A stretch of 64,000 bases of DNA from Siphonodentalium dalli (GCA_032622095.1 CP136068.1:116673509-116737508); one strand, 5' to 3'. Numbered from the stretch's first letter, positions 1 to 11,218 are shown. Notes: a model not told the origin generated them from the letters alone. Numbers and translations: made by a program.

Positions 1-5
1 GTTAA

Positions 6-390
6 CCCTTTACCCAACAAACCGGCCAAAACCAGCCAAATAAAGCTTCAACAGCCTAAAATATCTTCGGTCTGTCTCAATAGAACCATACAAATATGGA
101 TATCATTGGAACCGGCTCCTTGACCACATTGTGATAGTTACAGTTATGCCCTGTGCCAATGCATTATCTTATATATGCGAGTCGACCATAGGTCGCCTCG
201 CATATATAAGAGAATGCATTGGCCTAAAAAAAATCTTTTTTTAACACTTTTTACCATTTTTTCTTACATTTTTTTCTTACATTTTAATGTGTTAAGCCAA
301 TGCATTCTCTTATATATGCGAGGCGACCTATGGTCGACTCGCATATATAAGAGAATGCATTGGCACATGGCCCTTCTGTTGGGTAAAGGG
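6..390 (+). mobile_element. TTAA-flanked MITE, family A copy 1
   Basis: Bounded by TTAA at 2-5 and 391-394. The ends are inverted repeats beginning CCCTTTACCCAACA, as in piggyBac-like elements. Inside are two ~67-bp perfect hairpins with stem CCAATGCATTCTCTTATA. No coding capacity. Three other copies in the window (1791, 17170, 25862) are nearly identical, so the family moved recently. Lies beyond exon 4 of the ADAM gene, in intron or flank. Confidence 0.9.
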
Positions 391-421
391 TTAACAGAGA
401 GAAGGCTGATTTTGAATTTAA

Positions 422-651
422 CCCTTTCATAATGCGAGCAGCATTAAAGATTATGTGCCAGTGCAATCTCCCATAGGGAGCCTCGCATATATAAGAAAAT
501 ACACTGGCTTACAAGGTCAAGGAAAATATTGTTAGGCCAATGTATTCTCTTAAATATTCGAAGCTCCCTATAGGGGATTCGCATATATAAGAGAATGCAT
601 TGGCACAGGGTTTTCAAAAAAATTCAGGATGCTACAGTCATGGAAAGGTAA
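422..651. mobile_element. TTAA-type MITE, family E copy 1
   Basis: Left end TTAA (418-421) then CCCTTTCAT; right end decayed (GTCATGGAAAGG). Two hairpins share the stem of family A but have a different loop (CTCCCTATAGGG). Family E ends read CCCTTTCATGACGGGAGCTG in better copies. Confidence 0.75.
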
Positions 652-821
652 AAGGCATGTCTGGTTATTTTCCTAACTTGATCAAGTGGCATAAAATTTG
701 CCAAATGTTACAGAGTCAAATGACTTTCACTACTGTTAACCATCGTCAATTAAATTGCAAGAGTAAAAGACTATATATACACTGATATTTACAGCATAAA
801 AGTCCAACAATAATTATCTGT

Positions 822-979
822 AAATACATTGGCCTAACAATATTTACCTTGACTTTGTAAGCCAGTGCATTCTCTTATATAATATATGCGAGGCTCCCTA
901 TGGGTGACTCACATATATAAGAGAATGCACTGGCACAGGATTTTTAATGCTGAACAACGCAGCTCCTGTCATGAATGGG
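822..979. mobile_element. Family E MITE, 5'-truncated copy 2
   Basis: Contains one full family E hairpin (862-933) and the right end, CAGCTCCTGTCATGAATGGG followed by TTAA at 980-983. The left half is diverged or lost. Confidence 0.65.
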
Positions 980-1194
980 TTAACTCCATGATCTAAGACC
1001 AGAATATATACATGTATATACATGTATCCAATTAAACATTTATTTCCTAGACAATCCAACCAGGTTTCCTTGCAGAAAATGGCCAACATGTTTGGGATGT
1101 TAATTTTTAATATCACAAGTATAATCATTCTTTTTCAAAATAGTAAATGTTTTTCAGCATTAGAACTTGAAGAAGATGCAGTGCCTCATAATGT

Positions 1195-1571
1195 CAAGCC
1201 TGCAAAAAGTGTGTCTGTCATTTGCATGGCATGCAGGATAGCATCACCAAATTCACCCTCTGAGAACCACATTCTGATTATGCCTCAACTGCTATGGGTG
1301 ATGTTCACCCATTTGTCACCTCGATTATGTATTTTATCTTCTGCAAATCAAGGGATATAGAAACTTCCAAGGAGGGAAAAGGTATTAACACTAAAACAAT
1401 GTTAATTTGACACAATAGATATCTTCTCAGAAAATGAGGCCTAAGCAGAATGAGGTTCCCAGAGGGTGAAATTGGTGATGCTAGCCTGCTGTGTAGGATA
1501 GCATCACTAAATTCACCCTCTGGGGACCTCATTCTGCAAATGACAGACACAATATTTTCAGGCTTGCATAC
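1195..1571. mobile_element. Family G inverted-repeat element copy 1
   Basis: Outer inverted repeats AAGCCTGCAAAAAGTGTGTC and the complement of TTTTCAGGCTTG. Internal sub-repeats read TAGCATCAC(C/T)AAATTCACCCTCTG. No open frame of note. Other copies: 11525, 13292 and a solo arm at 35727. Sits just downstream of ADAM exon 4, in the next intron. Confidence 0.7.
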
Positions 1572-1652
1572 TGTACCAGTATCAGGTACAAGAGAATTGG
1601 AATAAACAAGCTTAGGTGGAATTTCACCAAAGTTGACCAAACATACATGTAC

Positions 1653-1716
1653 CTTAGATATAACTTGTGTTTTCTTCATAGCATACTTCACGGATATTCC
1701 GCCTGACAGAAGAATG
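1653..1716 (-). CDS. ADAM-family metalloprotease, exon 4 (prodomain)
   Basis: Fourth coding exon of the minus-strand ADAM gene, the last one visible before the window's left edge. A strong acceptor (CTCTTTCTTTTCAG) precedes it, and it ends at AAG followed by GTACATG. It starts in phase 2: the two bases left over from exon 3 (AA) plus its first C give Asn, then ILLSGGISVKYAMKKTQVIS follows and the exon closes in phase 0. Joined to exon 3 it gives LEKNNILLSGGISVKY. That fits the LE-N-xx-LL-xxx-F-x-V-x-Y pattern of the ADAM/reprolysin prodomain (Pep_M12B_propep). The catalytic and disintegrin exons must lie left of base 1. The assignment rests on prodomain pattern and phase agreement, not on a catalytic motif. 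The donor is only moderately strong. Confidence 0.75.
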
Positions 1717-1790
1717 CTGAAAAGAAAGAGAGGAATTAAATAATGCTGTCACTGACTGTTGATGTTGAAAGGAAGAAAATTTTGAATTAA

Positions 1791-2181
1791 CCCTTTACCC
1801 AACAAACCGGCCAAAACCGGCCAAATAAAGCTTCAACAGCCTAAAATATCTTCGGTCTGTCTCAATAAAACCATACAAATATGGATATCATTGGAACCGG
1901 CTCCTTGACCACATTGTGATGGTTACAGTTATGCCCTGTGCCAATGCATTCTCTTATATATGCGAGTCGACCATAGGTCGCCTCGCATATATAAGAGAAT
2001 GCATTGGCCTAAAAAAAAAAAAAATTAACACTTTTTACCATTTTTTCTTACATTCTTTAACAATTTTATAATTTGTAATGTGTTAAGCCAATGCATTCTC
2101 TTATATATGCGAGGCGACCTATGGTCGACTCGCATATATAAGAGAATGCATTGGCACATGGCCCTGCTGTTGGGTAAAGGG
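1791..2181 (+). mobile_element. TTAA-flanked MITE, family A copy 2
   Basis: 391 bp between TTAA at 1787-1790 and 2182-2185, with the same ends and two hairpins as copy 1. Inserted only ~70 bp upstream of the exon 4 acceptor, inside ADAM intron 3. Confidence 0.92.
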
Positions 2182-2185
2182 TTAA

Positions 2186-3639
2186 AGTGCATTTGTTCTT
2201 ATATCTTTTGTCCAAGCCTGATTATAATTTCCTGAAAGGAGTCATTTTTGTCAAAATGACCTGAGCGATTACATGTAAGTATTAAAAGCGATCATGATTT
2301 GGCAGGTCATCCTGAAATTTGAGTAGGTCAAAATAATGGAATATTCTCAGAAGCTTAAATCACCAATAAACATTATTTTAGTATAAGTAATAAGTCACAT
2401 TATAATTTTGTGTTGTCAATGACAACACAAAATTATAATGTGACCATAGACTGCTGTCGTGATACGATATTGATTATATTGACAATGACCAGACCTGCAT
2501 TAAACTCGAAACAAAAATTTTCAGCGATAATTTCAAATTAGTTTTTGCATTGAAAATGAACTCAATGACCTATTGGCGGGCATGCACTGAGTATACTGAT
2601 CGTTGATTGGTTAAACCGGCATCACACGTAATTTGTGTACTCCGAAGTCGCTTAGTAATAATTGTTAAATATAGGAATATAGCGGCGACTTTTTAAGATT
2701 CAAATATATAGTTGATATGGTGAAATTTGTTTTCCCTTCAACTCTACTGAATGTAGTGTATTCTCTCATTCCTATGGATTCCCATTCATTCATTGGTAGG
2801 GATGTTCATTCAATGTGTCATAATAAATAACAAACAGCTAGCCAATCTTGTGGCATATGTTCATATCGTTTATCATAATAAATTATTAATAGTTCTGAAT
2901 AATTGGGAATCAAGCAACTATATACATGTACATGTAACCATGAGTGAGTATCTAGTTATTAAAGGGTTAAAGATGGTTCGGAGCATACCAAGAGGGATAA
3001 CTCTATCTTGTTAGCAACCTCAACCAAGGCAAATTGCATTTCATCAATAGATTTCATAGCAAATTACAGTAGTTATTATGCCTTTACAAACAAATAATAT
3101 ATCAGATCTTCAGTTTTGTCTGTATTTTATTCACAAAAAACATTTGTAACTAGCGATTTGTTGTTTTGAAAGCAGGATTTATATTATGTTGTTGTTGTAA
3201 TTTTGGCATGGAAGAGATACTGGTAGACCATCTGTAAATATATATTGAACAATAATCTACACATAAAAAGCCTGCCTGTCATGTGAATACTCCTGGTAGG
3301 CTCAGTCTTTGATCATGATAGTTGCCTCTGGCAGTCCATGATTACTTGCCTCTGTTTGTGATTATGATTGCTTAAAATCAGCACCCCTATGAATGTGAGC
3401 CATCTGTTTGATGAAAAGACATGCTGTGCATACAGTTAATTATGCAAAAAACACTCAATACACTGCAAAAAATCAAGCAATCTGTGAAGACCTGTGATCA
3501 GGTTTGAGAACAAAGACTTTGTGGTTCTGTAGACTCTGCACATGGGATTAGGTTCTTTGTTTTCTTAGAGAACAGATTTTATGTAGCATTTTCTCAATGA
3601 ATAGCCTGATGGGTTCAGAATTGTTTACTGCATGGTATA
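2186..3639. other. ADAM intron 3 sequence without recognised genes
   Basis: AT-rich intronic sequence. Apart from the perfect hairpin at 2394-2444 I see no exon, RNA gene or known repeat. Confidence 0.6.
2394..2444. repeat. 51-bp perfect palindrome
   Basis: GTCACATTATAATTTTGTG and its complement meet around TTGTCAATGACAA, forming a perfect hairpin. No target duplication could be defined. Confidence 0.85.
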
Positions 3640-3852
3640 CAGTAATGCTCTAAGTAATCCACTTCTTAACCACAGCAGAATTATGGGTAAACTTTTCAGG
3701 ATTTAGTCGGAAATATGGCTTGTTGCCATTCATCGGAAAGCTCTCCCCAAGAGCTTTCTGATGAATGGCAACAAGCCATATTTCTGACTAAATCCTGAAA
3801 AGTTACCCATAATTCTGCTGCGGTTAAGAGTCGATTACTTAGAGCATTACTG
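3640..3852. mobile_element. TA-flanked palindromic MITE, family F copy 1
   Basis: 213-bp near-perfect palindrome with ends CAGTAATGC, flanked by TA (3638-3639 and 3853-3854), as in Tc1/mariner-type MITEs. The arms meet at GGAAAGCTCTCCCC near 3740. Fourteen copies or part copies occur in the window. Confidence 0.9.
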
Positions 3853-4013
3853 TATACACAGAACTGATTAATGGTAGCTGTGAATACCACCATGAGATGC
3901 AGGGCTGTCAGAGCAGGGGGTGGAGGCAGAGGCAGAGGGGCACATCCCCTTCCTAATTTCCACCAAAGGGGGTACAAAGTGACCTTTAAATATCCATAAA
4001 ATAGCATTATGGT

Positions 4014-4640
4014 AGGCAATAACACAATTTCAGTAAAAAGAACCCTTGGCAATGGAAAGTATATATAACTGGATTTCAAATCAGCTGTTATAATCTACTA
4101 AACAAAAGATGCTGCTAATGTCAGACTTTAATCAGATTCAAAGACTGCTGAACATTGCCAGAAGATTGGAAAAAATAAGGAACTCATTGGCAAAACAAAC
4201 ACAGAAACAAATAATGCAGGGAAATACATGTACTAGTATGCACCCCGGACTATGTTTTAAAACATGGCCTTTTAAACTACATTGTACATGTCAAACACAG
4301 AGCTTGCACTTCATAAGTATTATCGTAAAATACAAACAACAATTCAATATATTCTAAGAATCAGTAGTTGCGCTGCAACCTACCAGGGGGAATTGGGGCA
4401 GGGAGTTGGCAATAACACAGTTTCAGTGAAAACAGCCCTTGGCAATGGAAAGTATAACTCACTGGATTTCAAATCAGCTGTTATAATATACCTAACAAAA
4501 GATGCTGTTAATGTCAAACTTTAATCAGATTCAAAGACAGTTGAAGGTTGCCAGAAGATTGGAAAAATAATGAATTCATTGGAACAACAAACACTGAAGC
4601 ATTGCATAGAAATATGCGCTCTGACTATGTTTTGAAACAT
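4014..4640. repeat. Direct duplication, ~230-bp unit
   Basis: 4014-4250 and 4406-4620 are diverged direct copies. Both contain CCCTTGGCAATGGAAAGTAT and CAGATTCAAAGAC, separated by ~150 bp of single-copy DNA. It lies in ADAM intron 3 and shows no coding signal. Confidence 0.75.
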
Positions 4641-4811
4641 GGCCTAACTACCTGTCAAAAACTGAGCAGCAGGGATGAAGGTCTGAATTGCATAAACTGA
4701 TGCTTATTTAGATTAGTGTAAATGTGTTGATGTTGGCATACCCTGTAGTCAGTGTAAACACCATCACTGGTGATTTTATGGCCCTGTTTTATTCCTATGC
4801 CAGACAGCCCT

Positions 4812-4985
4812 AATAACCCTTTTATGACAGGAACAATGCTGGTGCAGCATTACAGATAATGTGCCAGTGCATTCTCTTATATATGGAAGCGGCAGCCTCG
4901 AATATATAAGAGAATTCAGTGGTTTACAATTAAGGTTAAGGTAAATATTGTTAGGCCAATATATTCTCTTATATACATGTATGTG
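4812..4985. mobile_element. Family E MITE, 3'-truncated copy 3
   Basis: Left end AACCCTTTTATGACAGG and the GCAGCATTA block are present, followed by one complete hairpin and half of the second. The right end is missing. Confidence 0.6.
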
Positions 4986-5032
4986 GGAATTTTTTTATTG
5001 TATATTTCAAGTTTTGTATATGGTTGACTCAC

Positions 5033-5714
5033 GTTAGAATACAGGTCAAGTTCAAATTTGGGTTTGGTCCACACTTTTTTGCCAGAGCTATGGCCCTTGT
5101 CGACTATTGATTATTTTGGTTTCTTCCGGAAGATATAACTATAGTTATCTGATTGTTTTCAAATTTTGTATACATATTACCCACTTACTCACACAAAAAG
5201 AGCCCTCGAAATTAGGAAAAATGTCCAACGCCAAATTTAATGCTGCTTGTGGCATGTTAGATTCCACATGTTGCCATGGCATTTACCACGGAATTGCTTA
5301 TTGCCATGGGCAATTTTGAGGACTGAAAATACAGGTGAAGTTCAAATTTAGGCTCGATCTGCCCATTTCTTATTAGATTTGCTTTCACACACTTATTATG
5401 ATATTACGATATCTGCCTGTGGTAATTTCAATAAAGGGCCATAATGAGTAATCCGTATCCTAAATTTGAAAACAAACAGATAACTATAACTAAAGCTATA
5501 TCAGCTGTATATTTTACATAAATTTTTTTAAAGCAGTCAGACAACTAAATGTAAAGTTATCATCCGGAATCCAAAATAATTGGCAAATTCTAAGTGGACA
5601 AGGACCATAACTCCGGCAAATATTATAGCGGCGGAACCCAAATTTTAACTTGACCTGTATTTTGGGCTAATAAAACTCACATACCAAATTTCTTTCCATT
5701 CTGTGCAGACTTTC
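5033..5714. repeat. CCATAACTC-type dispersed repeat (family K), left part
   Basis: Diverged units contain ACTCCGGCAAA, TTTTAACTTGACCTGTATTT and CATACCAAATTTC. It is interrupted at 5715 by the 3.9-kb TTAA element and resumes at 9602. The uninterrupted arrangement is seen at 14520-14600. Confidence 0.7.
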
Positions 5715-5769
5715 TTAACCCTTTGGCGAGTAGAACGACATATATGTCATCTATCGGTTGAGGAGTATA

Positions 5770-6505
5770 TATATCACACTCAGTAATCGAATTTCCAAAG
5801 ATCGGAGATAATTCCGGTTCCCGGTGGAAACGCGTCCGGTTCCCGGTGGAGATTTAGTTTTGTATATACCAAGCAGACGAAATGTCATACTCAAGAAGGT
5901 AAGTAGCATTTTTTCTTAGCTCCGACCAATTTATTCTAGTAAAACGAATGTCATAGAAATCATTCGTCAAATTCCCATCGGAATCTGAAGTTTGAAATCA
6001 TATGAACATAACGATACAAAATCGCAATCGCCGATTTTCCTATTGATTTATGTGTCAATCGTCGCCTATTTTCGGTCTGTATGTGTATCTCTCGCAACAA
6101 TAAGGGGTGTCAAACCGGTCCCGTGGTGACTTCCACCACTTTGAGCTATAATAAATGCAACCATATTGCTCTCAAAACAAAACAAAAGCATATTTGTCAC
6201 TTTTCAAAATTCATTTTTGATGAAAAAATTGACAACGCATTTATCGGGAAATGACAACTCCATCCATCGGATCGACAATATGCCAGTTCTCAGATACGTA
6301 TCCATTTATCCACCGATCGTGCCCTCAGACATGCGCAACTTGGTGAATATGTGTTATTACCATTGTATGTCCATACACTATCATGTATTGAGGCGATCTT
6401 TTGTTTCTGATAAGTATTGGTCGAGCCATAGATGACGAGACGCATTGCCCTTTAGAAACAGAAGTATGCCTTAATGGTAGTTAATACATTATCGTGAATG
6501 ACACA
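5770..6505. repeat. Left long inverted arm of the TTAA element
   Basis: About 735 bp matching the reverse complement of 8558-9305 with scattered substitutions. An open frame at 6166-6435 is mirrored at 8636-8902. Both copies stay open, but I take this as a consequence of arm similarity rather than proof of a protein. Confidence 0.9.
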
Positions 6506-7464
6506 TAGTGGTAAATAACAAATTTATCTTACAAATCAGAATTGCAAACACAATTGTTGGCGCAAATATTTACCAGTTTGGTTCCATGTGATGTAATCTT
6601 ATCCAGGAAATAGTTGGGGGAGGGTCCGACTCTATATGTAAATGTAAGATTTTATCTTGATTTATTCGGGATCAGGTTCACCACGACTGCAGCTAGCCTC
6701 ATCCCGATTTACCTCGGTGTTCTATAACTTCTGTTATTTCTATTGTCAGTGATTTGGAAGAACTGGGCTGTGAGCCAATGGAAGATTCGGAACAAGAAGA
6801 TAGTGGTCCCACGCCCAGAGACGACGGCCCAGTAGAAGATACTAGTGATAATGTTAGTGATATTATAAGACGGGTGACGCCATCGCTCTGACACCAGGCG
6901 GGGTCTATTACGAATGTACTGAATGCAAAATAAAACTATCAAGGAAATGGGCTTAAAACGCCATCAAATGACACACGATAGAACTAAAATGTTAAGTTGC
7001 AGCTGCTGCACACGCAGGTTCCACGATGCCTTCGACCTAAAGCAACACAATGACGCTGAACACGCGGGGAAAAGGCATAAATGCGATGAGCCGGATTGTA
7101 GCAAAGAGTATAAAACTAAGGCGGGACTTAGGGAGCATATTAATGAACATTCGGGCACATTCAAGTTTAAGTGCGATGTCTGCAGCAAAGGGTTCAATTA
7201 TGTGCATAAATTCTCGGATCACGTGAATGCCCACAAGGGTGAGAGGCCCCATAAATGCAAGTGTGGCTCTACATTCGCATCAGAATCAAACTTCGCCTTC
7301 CACAAAACTACTCGCGGAAAGTTACCAGATGTGCCGTGCGATATCTATATGGCAAATTGTTTAAGTCACAAAAGTATATGAAAAAACACAGGCACGTCCA
7401 CACTTCCCCCAGGAAGTATGTTTGTGACCGCTGTGGAAGAGCAATTCCCATCGAGGTGGATTAA
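5882..7464 (+). pseudogene. Transposon-borne C2H2 zinc-finger gene (decayed, two exons)
   Basis: Proposed exon 1 (5882-5898) encodes MSYSR and ends at GTAAGTAGC in phase 2. Exon 2 starts at 6750 after the acceptor TTCTATTGTCAG and continues in phase: S-DLEELGCEPMEDSEQEDSG, an acidic leader. After a frame change near 6870 the sequence reads as a row of C2H2 fingers. In order: one around YECTECKIKL...HQMTH (with a second frame change at about 6950), then CSCC...H-H, HKCDEPDCSKEY...HINEH, FKCDVCSKGF...HVNAH, HKCKCGSTFASE, a finger tail KKHRHVH (7380s) and YVCDRCGR. The last two are again in another frame. At least three frameshifts mean this copy cannot give a full protein. C2H2 arrays normally bind DNA. 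No KRAB, BTB or transposase domain is visible. The two-exon model is inferred from splice signals and phase. Confidence 0.7.
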
Positions 7465-8127
7465 AGACCATCGAGACCCGAAAACATAAACTATAATTAC
7501 TATATGTATGCATGTATATATGTATATGTATGTTTTTGTCTCAAGCGGAAGATTTATTTTTATTGTAGTACAAGTCAGTTATTACTTCCATGCATGGTCA
7601 GAGGGAGAGGGTCACGGTGGGAAGCTAGTCATTATTTTGACAATGCATGTCCTGTTGTAAGAACAGTTTTTTATTCGAAATCCGACGATGTAAAAAAACA
7701 TTAAAGAGGTTGCGATTTGTGAACTTGTAACGGGTGTAATCCTGACTGCGAGGTAGCTTTGCATGGATGGAGTTCTCCGACGAACAGAGCATACAATTAT
7801 CTCTCAATCATAAATATACATGCAATAACTAAATCCTACCAAACTAGCACTGTTGTACCAAGTTAACACCAGAATGATGCATTGCACAATGCATTAACTG
7901 CCATCGGTTATGATTTATTTGTTTCAATAATCACAGCTGTCGTTCTGTGACCGCATTTGATTCATACATCAACACACGTTACAAGTTTCAGGTTTCAAAT
8001 TCGCAACCTGTTCATTATGTAATCACCCAACTTGTCCCGGTTGCAGGTGTATTCTCCAGGACCCCGGTATCCCATAGAACGGGGGTGAAGGGACTTGACC
8101 GATACGCCAACTCATAATACATCAATT

Positions 8128-9191
8128 TTATATACTCGTATACTGTGTTTTGTAACATAACAGAACACAAGCGTGACATTTAGAAACTGAAAAGATTCGT
8201 ATTATTCGTCGGTCATGTGGTGTTGTCGAACTGGTAACACTCCTCTTCCTGGTTTTGGTATGTTGTACTTTTGGCTTTGTGTGAGTGTCGGGTCTAACAG
8301 TCGGTTGATGTTCACTACACTGTGGAGTTTCCAGAAGATCAGAGGTTGCCACAGTCGCCGGCGACGTTTCCGGTGCGGGTGCTGTCATCGGGATTGTCGG
8401 TCGACTCTTTTTTTTGTTTTACACCAACCAGGCCCGGCAAAGGAATACTTCCTTTTACGAGCACTGAAACAGAAGAAGAAATAACATAAAAATGATATCA
8501 ATTCACAAACAAATGATTTTTTATCGTTCCAAACTCGTCTTAATAAACCAGACCAAAATATGTCCATTCACGATAATGTATTAACTACCATTATAAGGCT
8601 TACTTCTGTTTCTAACGGGCATTGCGTCTCTTCATCTATGACTCGACGCGATACTTATCAGAAACAAAAGATCGCTTCAAAACATGATAGTGTTTGGACA
8701 CACAATAGTAATAACTCATATTCACCAAGTTGCGCCAGTCTGAGGGCACGATCGATGGATAAATGGATACGTATCTGAGAACTGTCATATTGTCGATCCG
8801 ATGGATGGAGTTGTCATTTCCCGATAAATGCGTTGCCGATTTTTTCATCAAAAATGAATTTTGAAAAGTGACAAATATGCTTTTGTTTTGTTTTGAGAGC
8901 AATATGGTTGCATTTATTATAGCTCAAAGTGGTGGAAGTCACCACGGGACCGGTTTGACACCCCTTATTGTTGCGAGAGATACAAATACAGACCGACAAT
9001 AGGCGACGGTTGACACATAAAGCAATAGGAAAATCGGCGATTGCGATTTTGTATCGTTATGTTCATACTGTATGATTTCAAACTTCAGATTCCGATGGGA
9101 ATTTGACGAATGATTTCTATGACATTCGCTTTACTAGAATAAATTGGTCGGAGCTAAGATAAAATGCTACTTACCTTCTTGAGTATGACAT
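8128..9191 (-). pseudogene. Second transposon-borne gene, minus strand (basic Pro/Thr-rich product)
   Basis: This mirrors the zinc-finger gene. Exon 1 (9175-9191, minus) is the right-arm copy of the MSYSR mini-exon with the same GTAAG donor. An excellent acceptor (TTATTTCTTCTTCTGTTTCAG, shortened here) ends at 8464. Exon 2 starts at 8463 in the matching phase: S-ARKRKYSFAGPGWCKTKK. After a one-base shift in an A-run it continues as TIPMTAPAPETSPATVATSD and a Thr/Pro/Lys/Arg-rich tail, stopping at 8128. I recognise no domain. Its base and residue composition suggest a disordered, basic nuclear protein, but that is inference. The frame break in the homopolymer may be real decay or an assembly error. 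Confidence 0.5.
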
Positions 9192-9305
9192 TTCGTCTGC
9201 TTGGTATATAAAAAAACGAAATCTCCACCGGGAACCGGACGCGTTTCCACCGGGAACCGGAATTATCTCCGATCTTTGGAAATTCGATTACTGAGTGTGT
9301 ATATA
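8558..9305. repeat. Right long inverted arm of the TTAA element
   Basis: Inverted partner of 5770-6505. It includes the mirrored mini-exon ATG (9189-9191 on the minus strand) and its donor. Confidence 0.9.
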
Positions 9306-9601
9306 GAATGACATATACTAGTATGTCATTTCTGGAAGTGTTATTTTATGTAGACATAACTTCAATAAATCATCTGATTTATAAATTATTTGTATAGGAG
9401 TTATTTTGATTAATATAATGTCCCAAATGTATAAGTGCAATCAATTATAATAACACGCGTTAACAAAAAATTCACATAAATTAAAACGAATTATTGGACC
9501 CTTTTGACCCGAACTTGTTAATAATTATTGCCATGACGTTGACGTTAAATTTACTCATGACGTCATGTATATGACGTTACAGATACTCTCCAAAGGGTTA
9601 A

Positions 9602-9840
9602 GATACCATCCGGAAACGAAAATCGAGTACAAATTCCAAAAAGGTCTGTTAAAAAGTTATCATCCAGAAAAGAAAAATAAATGGACAGATGGACGAACCA
9701 ATAGCATAATAAATTCTGTTTTTTTTTTCAAAACGTTTGATATTTTATTTTCTTCAGCAATATGGAAATGTTACTTCCAAAACCCTCTTTACAAGATCAG
9801 GCTTCCAGCCTTAAACAGTATGACTAAGATTCACTAGCTA
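9602..9840. repeat. Family K repeat, right part after the insertion
   Basis: ACCATCCGGAAACGAAAATC and GAGTACAAATTCC correspond to 14567-14595, showing where the interrupted repeat resumes. Beyond about 9700 I recognise nothing. Confidence 0.65.
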
Positions 9841-10019
9841 GCTATTAGCTCCAGAAAAATACAAGGAATATAAATTCTGCATAAATGCAGATGCAGACTT
9901 CTTTATTCTGTGCATAATCAAAGCCACTTGGACAGCAATGAAATTATTTATGTTACTTCACACAGAAGGTGTTTGTGTTGCATCATATTTTTATGACAGC
10001 TGGAGTGCATTCTTTATGA

Positions 10020-10195
10020 GCTGAATTAATTTCCACCTACCCCTCTTATCTGGCTTATATAAAAGTAGATTTATGTTGGAGATGATTCCACCTACCCCTT
10101 CTTATCTGTCTTACATAACAGTAGAGTAATATCAGAGATAATGTACACCTGTATACCCCTTTTTATCTGGGTTATATAAAAGTATAGTTTGAGAA
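10020..10195. repeat. Three-copy tandem repeat, ~60-bp unit
   Basis: Three units share CACCTACCCCT-CTTATCTG followed by TTATATAAAAGTA (second unit TTACATAACAGTA). Intronic; no coding signal. Confidence 0.75.
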
Positions 10196-10291
10196 ATTTG
10201 CCAGAGCCCTTGATAAGTATAATGATAGGGAGGAGATGTCTCTCACCATACTGTATACTATAGAGTGCAATGAATTTGATGGGAGGAGATA

Positions 10292-10402
10292 CAGTAATGC
10301 CCTAAGTAATCGACCTCTTAAACACAGCAGAATTATGGGTAACTTTTCAGGATTTAGTTGGAAATATGGCTTGTTGCCATTCATCGGAAAGCTCTCTCTC
10401 CA
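10292..10402. mobile_element. Family F MITE, left half only (copy 2)
   Basis: Begins TACAGTAATGCCC and stops at GGAAAGCTCTC, the hairpin tip. The right arm is absent. Confidence 0.8.
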
Positions 10403-10484
10403 TACTCTATACTATAAAGTGCAATGAACTTGATGACTGATTGCTCTTGATTGAAAGGAGGAGTCCTGGTTGCTCAGTCAGTAA

Positions 10485-10757
10485 TCCTTTCATGATGGGA
10501 GCTGCGCTGATGCAGCATTAAAGATCCTGTGTCAGTGCATTCTCTTATATGCGAGTCTCCCATAGGAAGTCTTGCATCTATAAGAGAATGCTGATTGGCT
10601 TATAAGGTCAAGGTAAATATATATTGTTAGGCCAATGTATTAATTCTCTTATATATGCAAGGCTCCCTATGGGAGACTCGCATAATATAAGAGAATGCGC
10701 ATTGGCACAGGGTTTTCGAAACATTTCAGGAAGCTCCAGTCATCGAAGGGTGAAAGT
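10485..10757. mobile_element. Family E MITE copy 4
   Basis: Left end AATCCTTTCATGATGGGAGC, two hairpins with loop CTCCCATAGG, and right end AGCTCCAGTCATCGAAGGGT. The TTAA duplications have mutated. Confidence 0.75.
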
Positions 10758-11216
10758 GATGTCAAACACTCCGGTAGGGTGAACAAATAGAAATTAAGAA
10801 TATTCTTGCTCAAAGTAGTTATTTTTACAAATAAAATTGTAAAATTGGAAATTGTCCCACCCATATTGTTCCCGGGATCAAAGTAGGGCTACATACCAAA
10901 TTTGAGTGGGATTGGTTGAGAAGTTTTCGAGTCTATCAGTAACACACATATTTACAGACAGACAGACAGAAGTTCCAAAATATATAATACATATATACGA
11001 AGTCTCAAAATATATAGTATAGATTAAATGCAATGAATCATTTGCGTTAGTTTATCTCCAATAATTGCATCCCGAATCTAGATGTAAATATTTATAATGG
11101 AGCATTACAAGTTCAGACGATGTTTTCTATGGAGTAGTATGGTCGTTTTCTTTGAGATTTTCGCTCAGTTTCACGCACCAGAACAAGTCCATAACATGTC
11201 TTTAAGTACAGTAATG
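10758..11216. repeat. Dispersed repeat J with an internal retrotransposon-tail insertion
   Basis: The outer parts (CAAACACTCCGGTAGGGTGA; AGTTTCACGCACC near 11169) match 30308-30690. About 10850-11025 is extra here and ends TTCCAAAATATATAATACAT and GTCTCAAAATATATAGTATA, like the 3' tails at 20650 and 58350. Confidence 0.7.
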
Positions 11217-11218
11217 CC

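Larger units (their letters stand above)
5719..9597. mobile_element. piggyBac-like element with long inverted arms and two inward-facing genes
   Basis: 3,879 bp between TTAA at 5715-5718 and 9598-9601. Both ends begin CCCTTTGG(C/A)GAGTA, the TTAA plus CCC signature of piggyBac-like elements. Long inverted arms (about 5770-6505 and 8558-9305) follow. The right end carries ~250 bp not matched on the left. No DDE transposase frame is visible, so the copy is non-autonomous or decayed. The middle holds remains of two genes, each apparently spliced from a first exon inside an arm. The host sequence is a family K repeat, whose intact copy at 14521-14600 shows a single TTAA at the insertion point. 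Positions 7465-8127 hold no recognisable coding sequence. Confidence 0.85.

Noticed and set aside
6166-6435. 89-codon frame in the left arm (and mirror 8636-8902) as a gene
   Set aside because: Both copies are open, but their similarity is explained by the inverted arms and there is no recognisable domain.
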